A program made the position numbers and the translations under genes. This document shows, piece after piece, positions 43,241 to 53,895 of a stretch of DNA of 64,000 nucleotides (position 1 is its first letter; the number at the start of each line of letters is the position of its first letter). The notes beneath the pieces are model-generated. The model did not search any database, was not told the origin of the DNA, and was given only the letters and a program-made list of their open reading frames with translations. Origin of the DNA: SHZL01 sp963815185 (GTDB lineage: Bacteria; Pseudomonadota; Gammaproteobacteria; Xanthomonadales; SZUA-36); assembly GCA_963815185.1 (NCBI GenBank), contig CAWFGC010000009.1, positions 372,001 through 436,000 on the forward strand, read 5' to 3'.

Positions 43241-44363
43241 TTACTCAACGGCCGTCGCAGCGGATTGCCGCGCGGTTGCGGTGGACAGCCGCGTGCACAC
43301 GGCGGCCGTTACCTCTTCGGTGCCACAGCCATCGGCTACCAGGTCTTTTGTCAGCACGGCATCTTCCCAGCATTGGAATATGGCTTGTTCCAGCGCATCG
43401 GCCGCGGCCGGACTGTCCAGCGAGTAACGCAACATCATCGCCACCGATAGCAGCATCGCATAGGGATTGGCAATACCTTTGCCGGCGATATCCGGCGCCG
43501 AGCCGTGAATCGGCTCATACATGCCGAACTGGTCTTCGCGCAGCGAAGCCGAAGGCAGCAGTCCCATCGAACCACACAACATCGAGGCTTCGTCGGACAA
43601 AATGTCACCGAACAGGTTTTCAGTCAGCAGCACATCGAATGAACCCGGGCGCGTCAGCAGGTGCATGGCGGCCGAGTCCACCAGCATATTTTCGAGTTTG
43701 ATTTCGGGAAATTCTTCATGCACCACCCGGGCCACGACCTCGCGCCACAAGCGCGAGGTATCCAGCACATTGGCCTTGTCGACGTGCGTGATGCGGCCGT
43801 CGCGCGTCAGCGCCAGTTGGCAGGCCTTGCGCGTGACACGCTCGATTTCGGCGCGGGTATAGCGGCACAGATCCTGAGCCTGGTCGGCATCGCGGCTGCG
43901 CTCGCCGAAATATATCCCGCCGGTCAGTTCACGCACCATCAGCAAGTCGACCCCCTTCAGCTTTTCCGGTTTGAGTGGGGAAAAGCGGTGCAGGGCAGGG
44001 TGGGTAACCACCGGCCGCAAGTTGCAGAACAGACCGAACTCCGAGCGCAGGCGCAACAGGCCCTTTCTCCGGCCGCTGCTCGGCGGCATTGCCGTCCCAC
44101 TTGGGGCCGCCGACCGCGCCCAGCAAAATGGCGTCGGCCGCGCGGCAGGCCGCGATGGTGGCGGGCGGCAAGGGGTCGCCGGTGGCATCGACCGCAGCGC
44201 CGCCAATCAACTGCTCATCCAGCAGCAAGTCGATGTGGAATTGCGCGCGTATCAGCGCCAGCACTTCGCGCGCGGCGGCATAGACTTCACTGCCCACGCC
44301 GTCACCGGGCAGGGCGGCGACGCGGTAGCTGCGGCCGGGCTTAACGTTGGATTCGTTGTTCAT
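43241..44363 (-). CDS. leuB: 3-Isopropylmalate dehydrogenase, frameshifted near 44061-44066
   Basis: The ATG at 44363 lies inside the end of leuD (23-nt overlap). The N-terminal frame gives VAALPGDGVGSEVY, DAILLGAVGGPKWDG and EQRPEKG. One base too many in the minus-strand AAAGGG at 44061-44066 then throws the frame. The other frame continues LLRLRSEFGLFCNLRPV, MVRELTGGIYFGE, and metal/substrate residues in FGDILSDEASMLCGSMGLLPSASL. Corrected length is about 373 aa. The enzyme oxidatively decarboxylates 3-isopropylmalate in leucine synthesis. A broken leuB in an otherwise complete operon points to a sequencing indel. Confidence 0.9.
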
Positions 44364-44919
44364 AACGGGCAATGTCCGCTTCGTGGCGCAGAATGAAATC
44401 CAGTTGGTCGATGCCTTGTGCCAAACAGTAGGCTGAAAATGCATCCAGTGGGAATTCAACCTCACCGAATCCTTCAATATGGAGTTGCCCCCCGAGAATA
44501 TCGATGCGTACCGGGTGGTCCGGATGGGCCATCAGGAAATCGATGACGTCCTGCTTCACGGTCACCAGCAGCAAACCATTCTTCAGCGAATTGTTGCGGA
44601 AAATATCGGCGAAGCGGGTGCTGATGACCGCGCGGAATCCCAGGTCCAGCAACGCCCACGGCGCGTGTTCGCGGGACGACCCACAACCGAAGTTGGTACC
44701 GGCCACCAGCACCTGTTGGCGGGCGGCATCATGCGCCGCCAGCAGGCTGTCCGCGCGCGCTTGCCCATTGGCCTCAAAACGCCAGTGGTAGAAACAGTAT
44801 TGCCCCAGCCCGGCGCGTTCGGTGGTGGTCAAAAATTGCGCCGGAATGATCTGGTCGGTATCGATGTTATCGGCTGCCAGGTTGAAGGTATGAGATTCGA
44901 TGACGCCGCTGGTGCTCAT
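44341..44919 (-). CDS. leuD: 3-Isopropylmalate dehydratase small subunit
   Basis: 192 aa. DTDQIIPAQFL and the swivelling-domain motif FGCGSSREHAPWAL, followed by SIFRNNSLKNGLL-type segment (DIFRNNSLKNGLL). It partners LeuC to isomerise 2-isopropylmalate to 3-isopropylmalate. Its ATG overlaps the leuC stop (ATGA) and its 3' end overlaps the leuB start, so the three genes are translationally coupled. Confidence 0.95.
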   Translation of the reverse strand: MSTSGVIESHTFNLAADNIDTDQIIPAQFLTTTERAGLGQYCFYHWRFEANGQARADSLLAAHDAARQQVLVAGTNFGCGSSREHAPWALLDLGFRAVISTRFADIFRNNSLKNGLLLVTVKQDVIDFLMAHPDHPVRIDILGGQLHIEGFGEVEFPLDAFSAYCLAQGIDQLDFILRHEADIARYEQRIQR

Positions 44920-46344
44920 GCTTCAGCCTCCATCAGTGGCCGCGGGTCGGTGACTGTGCCGGTTACCGCGCAGGCCGCGGCGGTCAAAGGGCTGGCCAGG
45001 ACGGTGCGCGCATTGCGGCCCTGGCGGCCTTTGAAATTGCGGTTGCTGGTGCTGACCACGAGTTCACCCGGCTGGGCAATGTCGCCGTTCATGCCGATAC
45101 ACATCGAGCAGCCGGGTTCGCGCCATTCGGCGCCGGCCGCGAGAAAAATGCGATGCAGTCCTTCTTGCTCTGCTGCCTGCCTTACCTGCTCCGAACCCGG
45201 GACGACCAGCACGCGGGTGCCGGCTGCGACCGTGCGGTCTTTCATGATCGACGCCGCGGCGCGCAGGTCATGTAATCGGGAATTGGTGCAACTGCCGATG
45301 AACACCACATCGACGTGCTGGCCGGCCAGTGCGACACCGCCTTGCAGTTGCATATAGTCCAGCGCGTCGCGTGTCGATGCATCATCCGTGGACGGCACCT
45401 TGTCGTTGATGGCGATGACCATGCCGGGATGGGTGCCCCAGGTGACGCTGGGCTGGATTTTCGTCGCGTCGATTTCAACCAACCGATCAAAGCTTGCATC
45501 CGCATCGGTGCGCAGGGTTTCCCAGTCTGCCAGTGCGCGCGCCCAGTTGGCGCCGGCAGGCGCCATCGGCCGGCCCTTGAGGTAGTCAAACGTCACCTGG
45601 TCCGGCGCCACCATGCCGGCGCGGGCGCCGCATTCGATCGACATATTACACAGCGTCATGCGGCTTTCCATGTCCATCGCACGCACCGTGCTGCCGTGGT
45701 ATTCGATCACCGAGCCGGTGCCGCCGTCGACGCCAATGGTGCCGATCACATGCAGGATCACATCCTTGGCGGATACACCCGGGACCGAGCGCACCCTCGA
45801 TACGGATGCCCAGGGTGTTTGGCTTGCGCTGCAACAGGCATTGGCTGGCCAGCACATGACCCACTTCGGTGGTGCCGATGCCGAAGGCCAGCGCGCCGAA
45901 CGCGCCGTGTGTGGCGGTATGGCTGTCACCGCAGACGATGGTCATGCCGGGTTGGGTGGCGCCCAATTCGGGTCCGATGACATGCACGATGCCGCGGTTC
46001 TGACTGTTCCAGCCAAACAGCTCGATGCCATTTTGGGCGCAATTCCGCTCCAGGGTTTCGACTTGCTGATGGGCCTGTTCGGTCACATAGGGCCGTTTGC
46101 CTTGCGCGTCAGGCGGCAATGTGGGAGTCGAGTGATCGATGGTGGCCAGGCAGCGGTCGGGCCGCCGCACCGGCAGCCCGCGGCGCTTCAGTTCGGAAAA
46201 GGCCTGCGGCGTCGTCACCTCGTGCAACAGGTGCAGGTCGATGTAAAGGATCGCGGGTGCGCCATCGCCCCCGGGTGCGGATTCCTCGCGCACCAGGTGC
46301 CGCTGCCATATTTTCTCGAACAGAGTGGAAGCCATCTCAGCCAT
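44916..46344 (-). CDS. leuC: 3-Isopropylmalate dehydratase large subunit, frameshifted near 45778-45783
   Basis: Starts MAEMASTLFEKIWQRH. The upstream frame contains YIDLHLLHEVTTPQAFSEL, VCGDSHTATHGAFGALAFGIG and IRIEGALGPG. One extra G in the minus-strand CCCGGG at 45778-45783 shifts the frame. The second frame resumes with VSAKDVILHVIGTIGVDGG and carries the [4Fe-4S] Cys ligands in VFIGSCTNSRLHD and CSMCIGMN, and ends at 44916. Corrected length is about 475 aa, normal for LeuC. As with leuB, the break is most simply a sequencing indel. Confidence 0.9.
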
Positions 46345-46349
46345 GGTGT

Positions 46350-47903
<1,554 letters not shown>

Positions 47904-47934
47904 CGCGCATTCTCCTTACAAACGAATTCTCAAC

Positions 47935-49602
47935 TTACGATTTTTCAGTGAACTGTGGAAAGGAAGTGACGGCGCCGTGTGAAGCCGAAGACACCAGGTA
48001 GGCGTACTTGGCCAGGGCGCCGGCTGAATATTGTCGTGGGAGGGCTTGCCAATCAGCGCGGCGGGATTCCAGGTCCGCATCGGTGTCGACGCGGCGTTGA
48101 TTGACATCGATCGTGATCGTGTCGCCATCACGCAAAAGACCGATCGGGCCTCCGCGTGAGGCTTCGGGCGCGACATGGCAAACCATGAAACCATAAGTGG
48201 CGCCGCTGAAGCGGCCGTCCGTCATCAATGCTACTGAATCGCCCAGGTCCTGGCCCACCAGGGCTGCCGTCACCGCCAGCATTTCACGCATGCCGGGCCC
48301 GCCGTTCGGGCCTTCATTACGAATCACGATCACATCTCCTGCTTTGATCTTTCGAGCCTGCACGGCAGCGAAGGCTTCCGTTTCGTTTTCGAACACGCGC
48401 GCCGGGCCGGTGAATTTGAATTCGCCCTGACCGGCCAGCTTGGCCACGCACCCTTCCGGCGCCAGGTTGCCGTAGAGGATGCCAAATCCGCCACGCGGTT
48501 TGAGCGGTTTGTCGAAGGCCACCACGACTTCCTGTCCGGCGGTTTCCTTTACCCCGGCACATTCCTCGAACAGGCTGCGGCCCGTGACGGTGGCTGTGTC
48601 GGTCAGCAGTCCGGCCTGTTTCAGACGGTCGATAACGAGCGGCGTGCCACCGGCGCTGAACAGGTCGGGGGCCATGAAGCGTCCGGCCGGCTTCAGGTCG
48701 GCAATCACCGGTGTGCGGCGCGAGATCTCGTCAAATTCGTCGATATCAAAATCCACCCCCGCTTCACGCGCGATGGCCAGCAGGTGCAACACCGCATTGG
48801 TCGATCCGGCCGTGGCGGTGACCACGGTTGCGGCATTGCGCAGGGATTCGTGGCTGATCAGGCTGCGCGGGCTTTGCCCTTCGCGCACCTGTTCCACGAT
48901 GCGCCGGCCGCAGGCGCGCATGGCCTCGATCTTGTCCGGGTGAATGGCCGGAATGTCATTGACGCCCATCGGCGACAAGCCCAGGGCGGTCAAAGCCATC
49001 GCCATGGTATTGGCGGTGAACTGGCCACCGCAGGCGCCAGCGCCGGGGCAGGCCTCTTTTTCGATTTCGCTGAGTTCCTCATCGTCGATTTTGCCGGCGG
49101 CGTGCGCGCCTACCGCTTCGAACACATCCTGGATCGTGATCGGAATGCCGCGATGTTTGCCGGGCATGATCGAACCGCCATAGATCACCATGCCGGGCAC
49201 ATCCAGGCGCGCCAGCGCCATTGCCCCGGCCGGGATGGTTTTGTCGCAGCCCACCAGCGCCACAACGCCGTCCAGACAATGTCCGCGCGTCACCAGTTCG
49301 ATCGAATCAGCCACCAGTTCACGCGACATCAGGGAGCACTTCATACCCTCCGAGCCCATGGAAATACCGTCGGTCACCACGATGCTGCCGAACTCGAACG
49401 GGGTGCCGCCGGCTTCGCGAATGCCTTCTTTCAAGGGTTCGGCCAACAATCGCAGGTGCTCATTGCACGGGGTGACATCAGACCAGGTGTTGACGACGGC
49501 AATAAAGGGCTGGCTGAGTTCCTTGTCACCCAGACCGGTGGCCCGCAGCATGGCCCGCGCCGGAGCCCGGTCAGGTCCTTTCTTGATTTGGTCGCTTCGC
49601 AT
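47935..49602 (-). CDS. ilvD: Dihydroxy-acid dehydratase
   Basis: 555 aa. Fe-S/metal ligands in VGCDKTIPAGAMAL and PGAGACGGQFTANTMAMA, and the C-terminal LMTDGRFSGATYGFMVCHVAPEA-type region (TDGRFSGATYGFMVCHV). It dehydrates dihydroxy acids in the valine/isoleucine pathway, and its product 2-oxoisovalerate feeds LeuA. First structural gene of the operon. It starts 15 nt after the poly-U end of the attenuator hairpin at 49617-49647. Confidence 0.95.
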   Translation of the reverse strand: MRSDQIKKGPDRAPARAMLRATGLGDKELSQPFIAVVNTWSDVTPCNEHLRLLAEPLKEGIREAGGTPFEFGSIVVTDGISMGSEGMKCSLMSRELVADSIELVTRGHCLDGVVALVGCDKTIPAGAMALARLDVPGMVIYGGSIMPGKHRGIPITIQDVFEAVGAHAAGKIDDEELSEIEKEACPGAGACGGQFTANTMAMALTALGLSPMGVNDIPAIHPDKIEAMRACGRRIVEQVREGQSPRSLISHESLRNAATVVTATAGSTNAVLHLLAIAREAGVDFDIDEFDEISRRTPVIADLKPAGRFMAPDLFSAGGTPLVIDRLKQAGLLTDTATVTGRSLFEECAGVKETAGQEVVVAFDKPLKPRGGFGILYGNLAPEGCVAKLAGQGEFKFTGPARVFENETEAFAAVQARKIKAGDVIVIRNEGPNGGPGMREMLAVTAALVGQDLGDSVALMTDGRFSGATYGFMVCHVAPEASRGGPIGLLRDGDTITIDVNQRRVDTDADLESRRADWQALPRQYSAGALAKYAYLVSSASHGAVTSFPQFTEKS

Positions 49603-49616
49603 TTCGTTTCTCTCTT

Positions 49617-49647
49617 AAAAAAAAACCCGCACCTTCTTGGCGCGGGT
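49617..49647 (-). terminator. Attenuator terminator of the ilv-leu operon
   Basis: On the minus strand ACCCGCGCC-AAGAA-GGTGCGGGT forms a 9-bp stem (one G-T pair) followed by a run of nine U. It lies between the leader peptide stop (49672) and ilvD. A copy of the 3' arm, GGTGCGGGC, occurs inside the end of the leader peptide (49681-49689). It can pair with the 5' arm instead, giving an antiterminator. Confidence 0.85.
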
Positions 49648-49671
49648 TTTTCAGGTTAATCTGGTTTTTGC

Positions 49672-49860
49672 TTAGCCTGTGCCCGCACCTGTGCCAATAA
49701 TAAGCAGCGCAAGAAGTGAACCCAGGGCGAGCAGGTCCAAATTCGAAGGCAATGTCCGCGCAACGATGCCAACGCCGGTTTGACGGGCAAACTTCAACGA
49801 TTGGCTGTTGTTCGAGCGCATGGGTCGATTCGACCATAGTGCTTTTTTGATGTCAACCAT
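49672..49860 (-). CDS. Leader peptide controlling ilv-leu operon attenuation (62 aa)
   Basis: Starts at ATG 49860 (MVDIKKALWSNRPMRSNNSQ); a TTG at 49869 is an alternative. The C-terminal third is packed with Leu and Ile codons (LPSNLDLLALGSLLALLIIG) and ends GTGAGTG 25 nt before the terminator stem. The codons just after the LLALLII cluster contain the sequence that can form the antiterminator. Stalling for lack of charged Leu/Ile tRNA would leave that segment free, whereas translation to the stop would mask it and allow termination. This is the ilv leader logic known from enterics, but the peptide is about twice as long as the E. coli one (32 aa). Confidence 0.75.
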   Translation of the reverse strand: MVDIKKALWSNRPMRSNNSQSLKFARQTGVGIVARTLPSNLDLLALGSLLALLIIGTGAGTG

Positions 49861-49885
49861 TATTTTCAATGACCTGCGGATTTAT

Positions 49886-49915
49886 GATGCCAACAGGCGT
49901 AATTCCATGTGTCAA
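49886..49915 (-). promoter_or_regulatory. Possible sigma-70 promoter of the ilv-leu operon
   Basis: The minus strand has a perfect -35 TTGACA (49910-49915); the -10 at normal spacing is poor (TGGCAT), with CATCATAA slightly further. It lies 26-55 bp before the leader start. Call based on the -35 and position. Confidence 0.4.
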
Positions 49916-49991
49916 AAAGCTTAATGCTGATCCATGATCTGGCGATGGCCATATAATATTGAATGGCACCACGGTTGCGAGGCGATCGCGA

Positions 49992-50417
49992 ATGAATATC
50001 CTGTTTCTGTGCACCGGTAACTCTTGCCGCTCGCAAATGGCGGAAGGCTGGGCCAGGGCTCTGGGCGGAGGGGATTTGAATGTTCAGTCGGCGGGTATCG
50101 AGGCGCATGGCAAGAATCCGCGCGCCATCGCGGTGATGCAAGAAGCCGCTGTGGATATATCCGGCCAGGAATCCACCATCGTCTCGCCTGGGATGCTCGC
50201 GGCTGCCGATCTGGTGGTCACCGTATGCGGCCATGCCGATGAGCAGTGCCCGGCGCTGCCGGCGACCTGCCGCAAGCTGCACTGGCCGCTAGCTGACCCA
50301 GCCAGGACCCGCGGCAGCGAGGAGGAAATCATGCAACATTTTCGCGTCACGCGGGATGAAGTGCGGCGGCGGGTGCAGGAACTGCTGCGCGAACTCGGCC
50401 TGGAGCGCACTCCGTGA
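49992..50417 (+). CDS. arsC: Arsenate reductase, low-molecular-weight phosphatase (thioredoxin-linked) type
   Basis: Start at 49992 (MNILFLCTGNSCRSQMAEG). 140 aa with the P-loop C7-TGNSC-R13, KNPRAIAVMQEAAVDISGQ, and the second/third redox Cys in TVCGHADEQCPALP. It reduces arsenate to arsenite in the cytosol, recycling through thioredoxin. Followed after 18 bp by acr3. Divergent from the ilv-leu operon. Confidence 0.9.
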   Translation: MNILFLCTGNSCRSQMAEGWARALGGGDLNVQSAGIEAHGKNPRAIAVMQEAAVDISGQESTIVSPGMLAAADLVVTVCGHADEQCPALPATCRKLHWPLADPARTRGSEEEIMQHFRVTRDEVRRRVQELLRELGLERTP

Positions 50418-50435
50418 GCGACGGAATCGGCGAGG

Positions 50436-51503
50436 GTGCAACGCACCAGCAGCGCCCGCATGCCGGTCTTCGAGCGCTATCTCAGCCTGTGGGTGGCGCT
50501 GTGCATCCTGACCGGGGTCGGGTTGGGGCAGGTGTTTCCGGCGGTATTTGGAATCCTGGGGTCTATGGAAATTGCCCGAGTCAACCTGCCGGTGGCGGCG
50601 CTGATCTGGCTGATGATCCTGCCCATGCTGCTCAAGATCGATTTTCATTCGCTGCAGGAGGTGCGGCAGCACTGGAAGGGCGTCGGTGTCACCTTGTTCG
50701 TAAACTGGGCGGTCAAACCCTTCTCGATGGCGCTGCTGGCCTGGCTGTTCATCCGCCACCTGTTTGCGGCCTGGCTGCCGGCCGATCAGCTTGACAGCTA
50801 TATCGCGGGACTGATTCTTCTGGCGGCAGCCCCGTGCACGGCCATGGTGTTCGTCTGGAGCAACCTGAGTTCGGGGCATCCGGGATACACTCTGTCACAG
50901 GTGGCCTTGAACGATGTAATCATGGTGTTTGCCTTTGCCCCAATCGTCGCCCTGCTGCTGGGCATTTCCTCGATCACGGTGCCGTGGGAAACGCTGCTGC
51001 TCTCGGTGGTGCTGTATATCGTGCTGCCGGTGATCATCGCCGGGGTATGGCGCCGTGTGCTGTTGCACTCAAGTGGTGGGGATGCAAGATTGCAGCGTAC
51101 GCTGGACTTGCTGCACCCGGTATCGCTCTCCGCGCTGTTGCTTACACTGGTGTTGCTGTTCGGGTTCCAGGGCCAGCAGATCATTGCGCAGCCATCCATC
51201 ATTGGGTTGCTCGCCATGCCGATCATTGTCCAGGTATATTTCAATTCCGGCCTGGCGTACCTGCTGAGCCGCAAGCTTGGCGTTGCGCACTGCATTGCCG
51301 CGCCGGCCGCACTGATCGGCGCCAGCAATTTCTTTGAACTCGCGGTTGCTGCTGCGATCAGCCTGTTCGGCCTCGAATCCGGCGCCGCCCTGGCCACCGT
51401 GGTCGGGGTGCTGGTGGAGGTGCCGGTGATGCTGTCGGTGGTATGGATCGTGAATCGCAGCCGCCCCTGGTATGAAGCCGGTCGCGGGGTGGAAGCGCAG
51501 TGA
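50436..51503 (+). CDS. acr3: Arsenite efflux permease Acr3
   Basis: 355 aa; GTG start at 50436, or ATG at 50460. Ten hydrophobic helices with family motifs: ARVNLPVAALIWLMILPMLLKIDF, NWAVKPFSMALLAWLF, LAAAPCTAMVFVWS (the functional Cys in helix 4) and IGASNFFELAVAAAISLFG. It exports arsenite using the proton motive force. The arsC-acr3 pair makes a minimal arsenate resistance unit. No arsR was seen next to it. Confidence 0.95.
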   Translation: MQRTSSARMPVFERYLSLWVALCILTGVGLGQVFPAVFGILGSMEIARVNLPVAALIWLMILPMLLKIDFHSLQEVRQHWKGVGVTLFVNWAVKPFSMALLAWLFIRHLFAAWLPADQLDSYIAGLILLAAAPCTAMVFVWSNLSSGHPGYTLSQVALNDVIMVFAFAPIVALLLGISSITVPWETLLLSVVLYIVLPVIIAGVWRRVLLHSSGGDARLQRTLDLLHPVSLSALLLTLVLLFGFQGQQIIAQPSIIGLLAMPIIVQVYFNSGLAYLLSRKLGVAHCIAAPAALIGASNFFELAVAAAISLFGLESGAALATVVGVLVEVPVMLSVVWIVNRSRPWYEAGRGVEAQ

Positions 51504-51786
51504 CCTGGGGAAAATGTTTCTGGATCCGATTTTGTGCGCTTGGCCGGCGCCGCCCGTTTTGACCAAAACCCATAAAAAGCTTGTAATTTCCAGCCTCTAC
51601 GAGTACTCTGGCCACCATCAGACGGTAAGTAAGTAATGCAACATCCTGTTGCATGGCCCCGGCTGAGTACTAGGTTGGTTGCAAGTCTATTAGGTCTCCT
51701 CAGAAGCTTCACTTCGGTAACTCCTGTATAACACCTTTTCAAGATCTGCAATTAATAACGTAATCAATTTTTTAAAGGTAATTAAA
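51504..51786 (+). other. Intergenic region and probable 5' UTR of the cold shock gene
   Basis: About 280 bp, with a hairpin GCAACATCCTGTTGC (51639-51653). AT content rises towards the gene start and AAAGG precedes the ATG. Long leaders that refold in the cold are typical of cspA genes; a thermosensing role here is inference. Confidence 0.4.
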
Positions 51787-51993
51787 ATGACGACAGGTAC
51801 CGTAAAGTGGTTCAATGATTCCAAGGGTTTTGGCTTTATCGCTCCCTCCGATGGCAGTGCAGATGTATTCGTACACTTCTCTGCGATCCAGGCTGGCGGT
51901 TTCAAATCCCTGGCGGAAGGTCAGGCGGTGAATTTCGAAGTGGAAAAGGGCCCCAAGGGTCTGCAAGCCACCAACGTAACGCCCTCAAGCTGA
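51787..51993 (+). CDS. Cold shock protein, CspA family
   Basis: 68 aa, one cold-shock domain. RNP-1 KGFGFI and RNP-2 VFVHF are present in GTVKWFNDSKGFGFI and DVFVHFSAIQ. It binds single-stranded RNA/DNA as a chaperone. A hairpin terminator follows after 22 bp. Confidence 0.95.
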   Translation: MTTGTVKWFNDSKGFGFIAPSDGSADVFVHFSAIQAGGFKSLAEGQAVNFEVEKGPKGLQATNVTPSS

Positions 51994-52015
51994 TCGGCTG
52001 CCAAGCCATGATGCG

Positions 52016-52046
52016 AAAAACCCCGCCTTTGTGCGGGGTTTTTTTT
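52016..52046 (+). terminator. Rho-independent terminator
   Basis: AAAAA-CCCCGC-CTTTGT-GCGGGG with T8, after the cold shock gene. Confidence 0.9.
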
Positions 52047-52084
52047 CACAATCTTCGCCGGCTTGATGCCAGGAGAATACTTGC

Positions 52085-52354
52085 ATGCTAAAAATGTTTG
52101 TTGGCAACCTTCCGCCCGATGCCAGCCAGGAGTCCGTGCGCCAGATGTTCGCGGCTTTCGGCACCGTGCGATCCGTGAACGTGGCGGCCGATATCTTCAC
52201 CGGTAAGTGCAAGGGCTTTGGCTTTGTTGAAATGGAAGGCCATGAAGCCCGCACCGCGCAGGCTGCACTGGATGGCAATATGCTGGGTGGCGAGCGCGGT
52301 CTGCGCGTCAGCTTCGATGACCCGCGTGCATCGCGCGGCCGTAAGCGCCGCTAG
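52085..52354 (+). CDS. RNA-binding protein with one RRM
   Basis: 89 aa; AGGAG 9 nt upstream. RNP-2 MFVGNLP at residues 4-10 and RNP-1 KGFGFVEM near 42-49 within a single RRM, followed by a short basic tail SRGRKRR. Such short RRM proteins occur in cyanobacteria and proteobacteria and are often cold-induced. It lies between a cold shock gene and a convergent DEAD helicase (16 bp apart), a coherent RNA-handling group. Confidence 0.9.
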   Translation: MLKMFVGNLPPDASQESVRQMFAAFGTVRSVNVAADIFTGKCKGFGFVEMEGHEARTAQAALDGNMLGGERGLRVSFDDPRASRGRKRR

Positions 52355-52370
52355 GCCGCGCCTTTAGTAT

Positions 52371-53708
52371 CTAGCCCCGACGCAAGGTTGGCATGGACGC
52401 GTGACGCCGGCCGGCCGGTCTTGCCGGGCCCGGCCGGCTGCCATTTGACCGCCCTCGAGCTGCACGACCGCCATTCGCGCTCGCTTTCTTCGCCTGACCG
52501 TTGCGAGCTCCGCTCCTCCCGCCTGAGCGGCCTTGACCGCCTTGCTTGATCGGCTGCGCGCGGATGGAAGGATCCGGCTCATAGCCGTTGATCACCACCC
52601 GGGGCAGGTTGCATTTGAGCAGACGTTCGATGTCACCCAAAAGCTGATGCTCATCCGTGCACACCAGCGACACGGCCTGCCCTTCGTTTCCGGCGCGGCC
52701 GGTGCGCCCAATGCGATGCACATAATCTTCCGCCACGTGCGGTAGTTCATAGTTCACCACATGCGGTAGCTGGTCGATATCAAGACCGCGCGAAGCGACG
52801 TCGGTGGCAACCAGTACCCGGATCTCACCGCTCTTGAAATCGGCCAATGCGCGCGTGCGCGCGCCCTGACTTTTGTTGCCGTGGATGGCTGCACTGCTGA
52901 TGCCGTCCATCTCCAGTTGATGCGACAGCCGGTTGGCGCTGTGTTTGGTGCGGGTAAACACCAGCGCCTGGCGCCAGTTCTGCGCGCCGATCATGTGCGA
53001 CAGCAACTCGCGCTTACGCTCCCGGTCCACCGGGTGGATCACTTGCGAGACCAGTTCGGTCGGGCTGTTGCGGCGTGCCACTTCGATGTGTACCGGCGAA
53101 GACAGTAAACTGTCGGCGAATTTCTTTATATCTTCGGAATAGGTGGCGGAGAACAGCAGGTTCTGGCGCTGCCTGGGCATTAAGCTGACAATCCGGCGGA
53201 TATCACGGATAAAGCCCATGTCCAGCATACGATCGGCTTCGTCCAGCACCAGGATCTCCACGGCAGAAAGATCCACCGTTTTCTGGGATACGTGATCGAG
53301 AAGACGCCCCGGTGTCGCCACCAGGATATCAACCCCGCGGCGTAATTTCTGGATTTGCGGATTGATCTTGACGCCGCCAAATACAACGGCGGACTTCAAA
53401 GGCAAGTGTCTGCCGTAAATCACGACGCTTTGTTCCACTTGGGCTGCAAGTTCGCGCGTAGGTGTGAGAATCAAAGCACGCACCGGGCGCCGTCCCTGGG
53501 TCTGCGATGGCCGCGCGCTGAGACGCTGCAACATCGGCAGCGTGAATCCAGCCGTTTTGCCCGTGCCCGTCTGGGCGCCGGCCATAATATCCCTTCCCTG
53601 AAGGATCAGGGGAATGGCCTGGCGCTGCACCGGTGTGGGCTCACTGTAGCCCTGGTCAGACACAGCACGAAGGAGTTCGGCCGTGAGGCCGAGATTTTCA
53701 AATGACAT
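52371..53708 (-). CDS. rhlE: DEAD-box RNA helicase, RhlE type
   Basis: Start at 53708 (MSFENLGLTAELL). About 445 aa: Q motif EPTPVQRQAIP, Walker A AQTGTGKT, VLDEADRMLD, SAT, and in domain 2 RGLDIDQLPHVVNY and HRIGRTGRAG. A basic Gly/Arg/Ser-rich tail (about 380-445) is expected to bind RNA, as in RhlE. It acts in cold-phase ribosome assembly and RNA decay in relatives. Confidence 0.9.
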   Translation of the reverse strand: MSFENLGLTAELLRAVSDQGYSEPTPVQRQAIPLILQGRDIMAGAQTGTGKTAGFTLPMLQRLSARPSQTQGRRPVRALILTPTRELAAQVEQSVVIYGRHLPLKSAVVFGGVKINPQIQKLRRGVDILVATPGRLLDHVSQKTVDLSAVEILVLDEADRMLDMGFIRDIRRIVSLMPRQRQNLLFSATYSEDIKKFADSLLSSPVHIEVARRNSPTELVSQVIHPVDRERKRELLSHMIGAQNWRQALVFTRTKHSANRLSHQLEMDGISSAAIHGNKSQGARTRALADFKSGEIRVLVATDVASRGLDIDQLPHVVNYELPHVAEDYVHRIGRTGRAGNEGQAVSLVCTDEHQLLGDIERLLKCNLPRVVINGYEPDPSIRAQPIKQGGQGRSGGRSGARNGQAKKASANGGRAARGRSNGSRPGPARPAGRRHASMPTLRRG

Positions 53709-53895
53709 AAATTGATTGCTCTTGGATCGGCCTAACGGAGACATTCGTCCCAGGTCGGTCTAGGCGGAAAGGTTTGTTGTTGTTCGAGGCTGGCCGAAAG
53801 AGGTTACCGCGAGGGGTCCGGTGCAGACCGAATGCACCTGAAGGGGCGCACTATACAGGATGCGGCGGGGGAAAGCGAAGACTATCGCGAAACGC

